From Thermohalobaculum sp963721105 (GTDB lineage Bacteria; Pseudomonadota; Alphaproteobacteria; Rhodobacterales; Rhodobacteraceae), in the NCBI GenBank assembly GCA_963721105.1, contig CAVRHY010000011.1, positions 620,001-684,000 of the forward strand: DNA of 64,000 bases, in the 5' to 3' direction. The stretch's first letter is position 1. Each line of letters begins with the position of its first letter. Under the pieces are notes generated by a model that was given only the letters and a program-made list of their open reading frames with translations, ran no database searches and was not told the origin of the DNA. The translations under genes were made by a program, and so were the position numbers. Positions 56,256-64,000 of this stretch are shown here, piece by piece.

Positions 56256-56498
56256 CGCGGGATGGCGCGCCGGCGCCTGGGGATCCAGGACCGGGCCAGA
56301 CGCGTCGTCGTAGGCTTTCGCAGTTAACTCCAAGTTGAAAAGGTTCGGAGAACCCTGCCGAATCAACGCTTGCCGCTGGTCTCACGCGTGAGAACGCCCG
56401 GCCAACCCGCCTGGCGTCATGTCAGTGCGGGGGGAAAAATCCCTCCGGCATCTCGCCGGCCACGAGGCTAGTCACGACGGCTGCAGGGATGGTCACCA

Positions 56499-56520
56499 CG
56501 CCCGGCGCTCTTGCCGGGCG
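56499..56520. terminator. Hairpin between the convergent EEP and moeB genes
   Basis: A perfect 8-bp stem, CGCCCGGC / GCCGGGCG, with a 6-nt loop, lies 6 nt beyond the moeB stop on the minus strand. It has no T-run. The rest of the 271-bp gap (56256-56526) shows no gene. Confidence 0.5.
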
Positions 56521-56526
56521 CCAGCG

Positions 56527-57285
56527 TCAGTCAGCCGGCGCGCCGCAGACCGGGCAGTCGGGCCGCTTGCCCAGCCGGATGGTGCGCACCTCGGCGCCCA
56601 GGGCGTCATAGAGCAGAAGTCGCCCGTCCAGCACGGCGCCCGCGCCGGTGATCAGCTTGACTGCCTCGGCGGCCTGCATGGCCCCCATGACGCCGGCCAG
56701 CGCACCCAGCACGCCGGCCTCGGCACAGGCGGGAACCAGCCCCGGCTCGGGCGCCTCGGGAAAGATGCACGCATAGCAGGGGCCGCCCAGCCACGGGCGG
56801 AATACCGAGAGCTGCCCCTCCCAGCGCCCGATCGCCGCCGAGACCAGCGGCACTCGTGCCGCCGCCGCGCGGGCGTTCAGCAGGTAGCGCGTGTCGAAAT
56901 TGTCCGACCCGTCCAGCACGATGTCGTAGCCGCCGAGCAGCGCATCGACGTTGTGCGCCTCCAGCCGCACGGCGTGGCCCTCGACCTGCACGTGAGGGTT
57001 GATCCGGGCGACGGCCCGGGCGGCGCTGTCGGTCTTCGACGCGCCGATCTCGGCGGTTTCGTGCAGCACCTGCCGCTGCAGGTTCGACAGCGAGACCTCG
57101 TCGTCATCGACGATGCCCACCCGGCCGACCCCCGCCGCCGCCAGGTACAGGATCGCCGGCGAGCCCAGCCCGCCGGCGCCGATCACCAGCACGCGCGCAT
57201 TCCGCAGCCGCTGCTGGCCCGGCCCGCCGATCTCGTGCAGCACGATGTGGCGAGCATAGCGCTCGAGCTCGTCCTCGGAAAACAT
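56527..57285 (-). CDS. moeB: ThiF/MoeB/HesA family adenylyltransferase
   Basis: A 252-residue E1-like enzyme that adenylates the C-terminal Gly of ubiquitin-like sulfur carriers (MoaD for molybdopterin, or ThiS). It shows YARHIVLHEIGGPGQQRL, the nucleotide loop VLVIGAGGLGSPAILYLA, LDGSDNFDTRYLLN (metal Asp), GPCYACIFPEAPEP, and zinc Cys pairs (CYAC and CPVC near the end). The ATG at 57285 has GAAAGG upstream. A molybdopterin enzyme and a MOSC protein are in the same region, but no moaD or thiS is adjacent, so MoeB rather than ThiF is inferred only. Confidence 0.87.
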   Translation of the reverse strand: MFSEDELERYARHIVLHEIGGPGQQRLRNARVLVIGAGGLGSPAILYLAAAGVGRVGIVDDDEVSLSNLQRQVLHETAEIGASKTDSAARAVARINPHVQVEGHAVRLEAHNVDALLGGYDIVLDGSDNFDTRYLLNARAAAARVPLVSAAIGRWEGQLSVFRPWLGGPCYACIFPEAPEPGLVPACAEAGVLGALAGVMGAMQAAEAVKLITGAGAVLDGRLLLYDALGAEVRTIRLGKRPDCPVCGAPAD

Positions 57286-57365
57286 TGGTTGCCTTTCGCT
57301 GCCGCCCCGCCGGAATATCCGCGCGGCCCGCCGCTCACAACGGGCTGCGGACAACGGAAAGCACA

Positions 57366-57656
57366 ATGCTGTTCATGGTCATCGAGACGTTCGAACGCGA
57401 CGACATGTTGCCGGTCTACCGGCACATCCGCGACCACGGGCGCGCGCTGCCCGCGGGGCTTGAGTTCATCGACGCCTGGGTTGAGCCCGGCTTTCGCCGC
57501 TGCTTCCAGATCATGCGCACCGACGATGCGCGAACGCTGCAGAAATGGGTGCTGGGGCTTCGCGGCATGGGCGTGCGGTTCGAGATCGTCCCGGTCGTGC
57601 CTTCGGCCGACACGCGCGAGGTGGTCGCACCCTTCCTCGACCGCGACGACACCTGA
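57366..57656 (+). CDS. DUF3303 family protein
   Basis: A 96-residue small cytoplasmic protein. MLFMVIETFERDDMLPVYRHI and WVEPGFRRCFQIMRTDDARTLQKW match the DUF3303 family of ferredoxin-like single-domain proteins of unknown function. The ATG at 57366 follows GGAAAG. It is divergent from moeB with 80 bp between starts. Confidence 0.8.
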   Translation: MLFMVIETFERDDMLPVYRHIRDHGRALPAGLEFIDAWVEPGFRRCFQIMRTDDARTLQKWVLGLRGMGVRFEIVPVVPSADTREVVAPFLDRDDT

Positions 57657-57772
57657 CGGTCGCCAATTCCACGCGGGTGGCTCAGCGTCTCCGCCCGCTT
57701 GGTTCGCAGGCCGCCGCTCGACCCGTCGATCGTGCGGCTCACCGCGCGACAGGTCGCCCGACGGCGGGCGTG

Positions 57773-57892
57773 TCAGCGGCGCGGCGGCTCGCGGTCGCGG
57801 ATTCGGATCGGGATCCGCCGCGGCTCGGGTCGGGCGGCGTCCAGCAGGGCAAGGCCCATGGCGGCCGCGGCAGCGAGGATCACGAAGGTCAT
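57773..57892 (-). CDS. Possible small membrane protein (39 aa)
   Basis: A minus-strand ATG at 57892, 8 nt after GGAG, opens MTFVILAAAAAMGLALLDAA, a membrane helix, followed by an Arg/Pro-rich tail (RRIPIRIRDREPPRR). An AT-rich segment (TATCTATCATGTACTCTCA) directly upstream could be a promoter. No family is recognised. It is the only gene-like object in the 401-bp gap 57657-58057. Confidence 0.4.
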   Translation of the reverse strand: MTFVILAAAAAMGLALLDAARPEPRRIPIRIRDREPPRR

Positions 57893-58057
57893 GTCGGAAC
57901 TCCATTGAGAGTACATGATAGATAGTGTCTACCGGGCGTCCGGTCGAGCGTCCAGGCGCAGCCCGGCCATAAAGCCCATGTCCGGCGGGATGGCCGACCC
58001 CCCGCATCTGCCCCAGCCAGGGCTGGTCTCGGAACTGCGCGAAGGGTAAGGCGGGGC

Positions 58058-58282
58058 ATGTCCGTGTTCTCCGTCTTCGTCGCAGTCGGCATCGTGCTCA
58101 GCCTGGCCGGGCTCGCCGGCGTGCTCTGGTGCATCCGCGGGGCGGCTCGGCTGAAGCGCGCCGAGTTGTCCGACGAAGCCGCCCGGTCCGAACTCGGCCG
58201 GCTGATGCTCGCCCATACGGCAGCGATCGGCGCCGCGTTTCTCGGCCTCGGCCTGCTCACCGTCGGGCTTCTGCTTCAATGA
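58058..58282 (+). CDS. Small two-helix membrane protein, unknown function
   Basis: 74 residues: helix 1 at about 3-27, a charged middle (RLKRAELSDEAARSELGRL), and helix 2 at about 50-73. The ATG follows AAGGCGGGG. It is 25 bp upstream of the MOSC gene and probably co-transcribed with it. I do not recognise the family. Confidence 0.65.
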   Translation: MSVFSVFVAVGIVLSLAGLAGVLWCIRGAARLKRAELSDEAARSELGRLMLAHTAAIGAAFLGLGLLTVGLLLQ

Positions 58283-58307
58283 ACCCCGTCGGCTGGCAGC
58301 GGTTCCC

Positions 58308-58786
58308 GTGAGCGACGAACTCGACCGCCTGGTCGCGCGCTTCGCGGCCTTGGGCGAGGTGCGCTGGATCGGCCTCCGCCCGCGCGCCGGGCTGCAATGA
58401 GCACGGTCTCCGCGGCCGCGGTGCGGCCAGAGGGGCTGGAAGGCGACCGTCGCACGGTCCCCGGCAAACGCGCCCTGACGCTGATCCAGGCCGAGCATCT
58501 GCCCGTGATCGCGGCGCTGACCGGACTCGACGCCGTCACGCCCGGCGCGCTTCGGCGCAACATCGCCGTCTCCGGCATCAACCTGCTGGCGCTCCGCAAG
58601 GCGACCTTCCGCATCGGCACGGCCGTACTGCGCGGCACCGGCCCCTGCGCGCCCTGCTCGCGCATGGAGGAGGCGCTCGGCCCCGGCGGCTTCAACGCCG
58701 TGCGCGGCCATGGCGGCATCACCGCCGAGGTGGTGGCGTCTGGCGAGATCGCCCTCGGCGACGCCGTGGTGCCGCTCGTCCCTTAG
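58308..58786 (+). CDS. MOSC domain protein, frameshifted
   Basis: About 159 residues after correction. A GTG at 58308 starts SDELDRLVARFAALGEVRWIGLRP. The frame is lost at about 58380, where adding one G gives LRPARRAAMSTVSAAAVRPEGLEGDRR. The MOSC core has LEGDRRTVPGKRALTLIQAEHL and GPCAPCSRMEE, with the conserved Cys that binds the sulfurated molybdenum cofactor in this family. A role in molybdenum or sulfur transfer is inferred from the family. Confidence 0.83.
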
Positions 58787-58850
58787 CGTGATCCGATCGG
58801 GTCGCTTCATCCGGCGCACCCCGTCAGAGCCCGCGCAAGCGGAAATGTCT

Positions 58851-58882
58851 GCCCGAAATCGACCGGATCACCGACTTCGGGC
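58851..58882. terminator. Inverted repeat after the MOSC gene
   Basis: GCCCGAA (58851-58857) pairs with TTCGGGC (58876-58882) around an 18-nt loop, 65 bp after the MOSC stop. It is a weak terminator candidate. The rest of 58787-59067 shows no gene. Confidence 0.35.
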
Positions 58883-59067
58883 GATGACGGCTCATGGGAC
58901 CAGCCGAATCGGACTCCGCTCCACGCATCCGCGCCGCTCCGGCCCCCGTTCCCGCCGCGCCATCTGCCGGTATCCGGACCCGAGGTCGCCGACCGATCTG
59001 CCCCGCAAGCGCTTGCGCTGCTCCCGGCCCGACCGTGGCGGCGCTCTTCACGCAGGTCGTCCGCCGG

Positions 59068-59538
59068 TCACACCGGCGGTGCGCTGTCCAGCTCCTTGAC
59101 GAACCAGTGCCGCCGGGTGCCGTTCGGGTAGTCCAGCGTGCCGAAGCGACTGTAGCCGAGCCGTTCGTAGAACCCGGGCGCCTGCCAGCTGTAGCTGTCG
59201 AGCGCCGCGCGGGTGCAGCCGTGCCGCACGGCCTCGGCCTCCAGCGCCGCCAGCAGCCGCCGCCCGATGCCGCGGCAGCGCAGCTCGGGCTCGACCCAGA
59301 GGCCGCGGATCTCGACGAGTCCCATGTTCGTGACACCCCGCCCGGCGGCGAGCACGCGCCCGCCCTCGCTGAGCGCCAGGCTGAAGGTCGCCCAGTCCCA
59401 CCCGGTCTGCTGCCGGTTCCAGTCATCGAAGCGCCGGGCGATCTCGGCATAGAGCGCGTCGTCCGGCGCGACGAGGTCGAAGACGGGCTCGAACGCCGGC
59501 TCGGCCCCAGCCCCAGCCTTGGCCCCCGCTCGGCTCAC
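59068..59538 (-). CDS. GNAT family N-acetyltransferase
   Basis: A 156-residue acetyltransferase. The acetyl-CoA motif A is WVEPELRCRGIGRRLLAALE, preceded by a strand GLVEIRGL and followed by the C-terminal SWQAPGFYERLGYSRFG typical of GNATs. The GTG at 59538 overlaps the stop of the upstream membrane-protein gene (GTGA). The acceptor is unknown. Confidence 0.87.
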   Translation of the reverse strand: MSRAGAKAGAGAEPAFEPVFDLVAPDDALYAEIARRFDDWNRQQTGWDWATFSLALSEGGRVLAAGRGVTNMGLVEIRGLWVEPELRCRGIGRRLLAALEAEAVRHGCTRAALDSYSWQAPGFYERLGYSRFGTLDYPNGTRRHWFVKELDSAPPV

Positions 59539-59825
59539 TGCCCGTCCCGCCGCTGCACGGCCGCGCGCCTCGCGGCGCGCAGCAGGCAGACATAGCCGGC
59601 GACCGCCAGCGCCAGCAGGACGGCGCCCCCCGCCGCCCGCGCGGCCGCCACCGGGTCCCCGGCGACGGCCGGCCAGACATAGAGACCGAGATTTGCCGCG
59701 GCGACCGCCAGGAAGCCCACCCCCAGCCAGCGCACCGCCGGCGAGCCGGCGCCAGCGCGCAGCGCAAGCAGCGCGGCGACGACGCCCGCGGCGGTGAACA
59801 GCAGCGTAAAGGCGGCCTCGATCAT
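59535..59825 (-). CDS. Small membrane protein with three helices, unknown function
   Basis: 96 residues with hydrophobic segments at about 4-23, 32-52 and 62-84, then a basic tail (RAARRAAVQRRDGQ). It is coupled to the GNAT gene through a GTGA overlap and lies about 100 bp downstream of purF on the same strand. No family is recognised. Confidence 0.65.
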   Translation of the reverse strand: MIEAAFTLLFTAAGVVAALLALRAGAGSPAVRWLGVGFLAVAAANLGLYVWPAVAGDPVAAARAAGGAVLLALAVAGYVCLLRAARRAAVQRRDGQ

Positions 59826-59927
59826 CGGCCGCGGCCCATGCGCCCGGCACCGGCTGTCCGGCGGGGCCGGTCGGCCATCATGCGCCGCAGCGGGGCGCGG
59901 TCCAGGCCCCGGCCCGGCAGGCGGCGC

Positions 59928-61397
59928 TCACGCCTCGACCACGTCCCGCGCGCCGCCGCCCGAGGGCTCGCCCTGCGGCTCGATCGGGTAGTCGCCCGAA
60001 AAGCAGGCGTCGCAGAAGGTCGGCTTGGCCGTTCGCCCCTTGGGGTGCCCGCAGGCGCGGTAGAGCCCGTCCAGCGAGACGAAGCGCAGCGAATCCACCC
60101 CCAGATGGTCGCGCATCTCCTCCTCGCTCCGCTGCGCCGCCAGCAGCTTGGCGCGCTCGGGCGTGTCGACGCCGTAGAAGCATGACCAGCGCGTCGGCGG
60201 GCTGGCGATGCGGAAATGCACCTCGGCGGCACCCGCCGCCAGCACCATTTCCTTGATCTTCCGGCTGGTCGTGCCGCGCACGACACTGTCGTCGACCAGG
60301 ACGACGCGCTTGCCCTCGACGACCGCCTTGTTGACGTTCAGCTTCAGCCGCACGCCCATGTCGCGGATCTGCTGGGTCGGCTCGATGAAGGTCCGCCCGA
60401 CATAGGCGTTGCGGATGATGCCCATGGCGTAGGGGATGCCGCTCTCGGCGGCGAAACCAATGGCCGCCGGCGTGCCGCTGTCGGGCACCGGGCAAACGAC
60501 GTCGGCCTCGACCGGCGCCTCGCGCGCGAGTTCCACGCCGATCCGGCGCCGCGCCTCGTAGACCGACAGGCCGCCGATCACGCTGTCCGGCCGCGAGAAG
60601 TAGACGTATTCGAAGACGCAGAAGCGCGACTCGGCCTTCTCGAAGGGGCGTAGCGACTGCACGCCGTCGTCAGACACGATCACCATCTCGCCCGGCTCGA
60701 CCTCGCGCATGAACTCGGCGCCGACGATGTCCAGCGCGCAGGTCTCCGAGCTCAGGATCCACCCCGACCCCAGCCTCCCCAGTATCAGCGGGCGCACGCC
60801 CAGCGGGTCGCGCACGCCGATCATCCGGCTGTCGGTCAGCGCGACCAGCGAGTAGGCGCCCTCGACCAGGCGCAGCGCGTCCTTCATGCGGTCGGCGATG
60901 GTCTTCTGGATCGAGCGCGCCATCAGGTGGACAATGGTCTCGGTGTCCGAGGACGACTGGAAGATCGAGCCCCGCTCCTTCAGCTGCTTGCGCAGCGCAT
61001 CGGCGTTGGTGACGTTGCCGTTGTGCGCGATGGCGCAGCCGCCCATCACGAACTCGGCATAGAGCGGCTGGACATCGCGGATCGCCGTGACGCCCTTCTG
61101 ACCTGCCGTCGAATAGCGCGTGTGGCCGACGGCGTTCCGGCCCGGCAGCAGGTCCATCACCGACTGCTTGGTGAAATTGTCGCGGACATGCCCGATGCGC
61201 CGGACCGTGTTGAAGCCGGAATCGGCCTCGTGGCTGACGATGCCCGCCGCTTCCTGCCCGCGGTGCTGCAGGGCGTGCAGGCCCAGGGCGACATAGGTCG
61301 AGGCGTCCTCGATTCCGAACACGCCATAGACGCCGCACTCCTCGTGCAGCTTGTCGTCCCAGGGCGTGCCGTCGCCCGGGGTCAAGCGATCACCCAT
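59928..61397 (-). CDS. purF: Amidophosphoribosyltransferase
   Basis: The 489-residue first enzyme of purine synthesis. After a short leader the Ntn glutaminase domain begins with the nucleophile Cys in HEECGVYGVFG. HRGQEAAGIV and NGNVTNADALR are glutaminase motifs. The PRPP loop is VVLVDDSVVRGTTSRKI near 350. The ATG at 61397 was chosen over 61430. The gene is intact in one frame. It lies downstream of radA-cvpA on the same strand. Confidence 0.96.
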   Translation of the reverse strand: MGDRLTPGDGTPWDDKLHEECGVYGVFGIEDASTYVALGLHALQHRGQEAAGIVSHEADSGFNTVRRIGHVRDNFTKQSVMDLLPGRNAVGHTRYSTAGQKGVTAIRDVQPLYAEFVMGGCAIAHNGNVTNADALRKQLKERGSIFQSSSDTETIVHLMARSIQKTIADRMKDALRLVEGAYSLVALTDSRMIGVRDPLGVRPLILGRLGSGWILSSETCALDIVGAEFMREVEPGEMVIVSDDGVQSLRPFEKAESRFCVFEYVYFSRPDSVIGGLSVYEARRRIGVELAREAPVEADVVCPVPDSGTPAAIGFAAESGIPYAMGIIRNAYVGRTFIEPTQQIRDMGVRLKLNVNKAVVEGKRVVLVDDSVVRGTTSRKIKEMVLAAGAAEVHFRIASPPTRWSCFYGVDTPERAKLLAAQRSEEEMRDHLGVDSLRFVSLDGLYRACGHPKGRTAKPTFCDACFSGDYPIEPQGEPSGGGARDVVEA

Positions 61398-61534
61398 AAC
61401 GTCGTCCCGCTTTGGGGCAGGCCTGCCCACGCGGCGCCATCAAGCCCGACGCCATCAAGTCCGACGCCACCAATGACGCCACCAATTCCAGGGCACATAT
61501 ACTCACTTCGCCGGCGCGACAGAAGGGGCGCCCA

Positions 61535-62175
61535 TCAGCCTTGCTGCGCCGGGGCGACGCTGGGCGCGGCCGGCGTCGTGTCCGGGGCGGGCGCGCTGTT
61601 GTCTCCGGGCAGCACCGGCTCGGGCGCGTCGCCGCCGCAGGGCGCGGTCAGCGCGCTGATCCGGTTTTCCAGCCAGGGCGGCATTTCGCGGGGCCGGTAG
61701 AGGTCGACCATCTCGGCCGTCTGCTCGAAGATGCCCCGGCTCCACGCCTGCTCCAGCGCCGGCACCGGCTCGTCGCCGGCAAAGCTGACATAGATCAGAT
61801 AGCCGACCGCGACCAGCAGCAGCCCGCGGGCGATGCCGAACAGGAAGCCCAGTACCCGGTCGACCGGTCCCAGCGCCGATTCCATGACCACCGAGGCAAA
61901 AATCGGCGTGAACACCGCCAGCACCAGCAGCCCCATCGCGACGATCAGCGAGAACGAGGCGATCATCAGGATCAGGCAGGATTCGGCCAGCTTCGGCCCG
62001 ACCCACGGGATCTCGGCGACGAGCGGCGCGAAGGCCGGTGCCAGGTAAAAGGCCAGCAGCGCCGCGACGATCCAGCCGCCGATCGCCAGGACCTCGCGCG
62101 TAAGCCCGCGCGAATACGCCAGGAAGGCTGAGACGGCGACGATCGCGGCAACGATCGCATCCACGTAGGTGAACG

Positions 62176-62179
<4 letters not shown>
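61535..62179 (-). CDS. cvpA: CvpA family membrane protein
   Basis: A 214-residue protein with four hydrophobic helices in the first 150 residues. It has the CvpA hallmarks YVDAIVAAIVAVSAFLAYSRGLTREVL and GPVDRVLGFLFGIARGLLLV, then a Pro/Ala-rich cytoplasmic tail. CvpA is linked to envelope integrity. The purF neighbourhood is conserved in proteobacteria. The ATG overlaps the corrected radA stop (ATGA). Confidence 0.92.
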
Positions 62180-63569
<1,390 letters not shown>

Positions 63570-63877
63570 TGCGGGGCTGCGTAGCACGCCCCGGCGCGGC
63601 CCGGAAGCGGCGGCGAAGCCCCCGAACCCTTCGGGGGAGATTGTCCGCCAAGGTGCGCGACTCCCCCTTTGGCCGTGCAGCTTGCCCTCGCCGGAGGGCG
63701 GATTCTCTTGCAAGACGCCCCTTCCAGCCGGCCATTTCGCATTGGCGAATTCCTCCCGGAGCATCGCTGCCGCCGGTGGCTGCCACACCGCGGGCGCCGA
63801 TGCTGCCACCGAGGGTTCCACGGCAAGCTGCGATGCCCCGCTGCCGCCACGCGGCAACGTCGCTGCCTCGCCGGCCA
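63570..63877. other. Hairpin-rich intergenic region upstream of radA
   Basis: 308 bp with no gene. It holds the perfect hairpin CCCCCGAA-CCC-TTCGGGGG (63619-63637), then GCCCTC-GCCG-GAGGGC, and TTCGC...GCGAA near 63745. The minus-strand shadow translation (PPSGEGKLHGQRGSR, SPEGFGGF) resembles that of dispersed intergenic repeats, so a repeat unit is possible. Confidence 0.4.
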
Positions 63878-64000
63878 TCACCCGGCCACCAGCATTGTCC
63901 GCTTCGTCGCCCAGCCGACCCAGATCGAGGCCAGGACGCAGCCGGTGAACAGCCAGAGGCCCCAGGCCGTCGTGACATGGCCGATCCCGACGCCTTTCAC
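63878..64000 (-). CDS. C-terminal part of a membrane protein, cut by the window edge
   Basis: A 40-codon open frame on the minus strand enters from the right edge and stops at 63878. It contains a hydrophobic helix (AWGLWLFTGCVLASIWVGWA) and ends in KRTMLVAG. It is too short to identify. It could be the end of a larger gene or a small whole one. Confidence 0.35.
   Translation of the reverse strand: MKGVGIGHVTTAWGLWLFTGCVLASIWVGWATKRTMLVAG

Overview
The window is a very GC-rich (roughly 70 % by eye), gene-dense chromosomal segment from an alphaproteobacterium, most likely Rhodospirillales-like. The evidence is the block chvI-chvG-hprK(short)-rapZ-EIIA(Man)-HPr next to pckA, a DUF2125 protein, the dapF-mtaB-ftsY-septation protein order, a plant-type GshA, and an infC gene that begins with AUC and encodes IARRPH. 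No species can be named. I saw no rRNA, tRNA, CRISPR array, prophage or insertion sequence.

Layout. 0-15 kb: a penicillin-acylase homologue; a plus-strand trio of hydroxyacid dehydrogenase, amidoligase and class-I glutamine-amidotransferase-like hydrolase; a dicarboxylate symporter with an FNR/FixK-type box; hisC, a small lipoprotein, hemB, a 3-hydroxyisobutyryl-CoA hydrolase, a FAD oxidoreductase, a DUF2125 protein, and coupled ChaC and Nudix genes. 15-23 kb: the regulatory PTS and ChvG/ChvI block on the minus strand, an orphan TRAP binding protein, and divergent pckA. 23-30 kb: gamma-glutamyltransferase, a DUF3309 mini-protein, a TauE-type transporter, nitronate monooxygenase, a methyltransferase, gloB and a C13 (caspase-fold) peptidase, with two copies of a multi-hairpin repeat between them. 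30-38 kb: UDG, NYN protein, folK, septation protein, EamA transporter, ftsY, mtaB, dapF. 38-41 kb: a secreted-looking SdrD-repeat/VWA-like protein behind a relatively AT-rich leader. 41-48 kb: gshA-osmC-fghA (glutathione and formaldehyde), a glycine-zipper lipoprotein, a fasciclin protein, and a copper ATPase with a MerR/CueR-type promoter. 48-64 kb: a molybdopterin oxidoreductase, argG, an Xre-RES toxin-antitoxin pair, infC, a DUF938 methyltransferase, leuD, an EEP-family nuclease/phosphatase, moeB, MOSC, GNAT, purF, cvpA, radA.

About fourteen single-base frameshifts break otherwise intact conserved genes (hisC twice, hemB, HPr, pckA, ggt, the molybdopterin enzyme, RES, leuD, the EEP gene three times, MOSC, radA). 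They look like assembly errors rather than pseudogenes. Three of them sit in the same nonamer, CGAACTCGA, where removing one A restores both the frame and a GANTC site. Coordinates for these genes are given across the frameshift.

The least explained items are the two-copy multi-hairpin element (23201-23452 and 26613-26825), which has one compensatory base-pair change; the amidoligase/GATase couple; the SdrD/VWA-like protein; and a DapF with Ser where the second catalytic Cys belongs.
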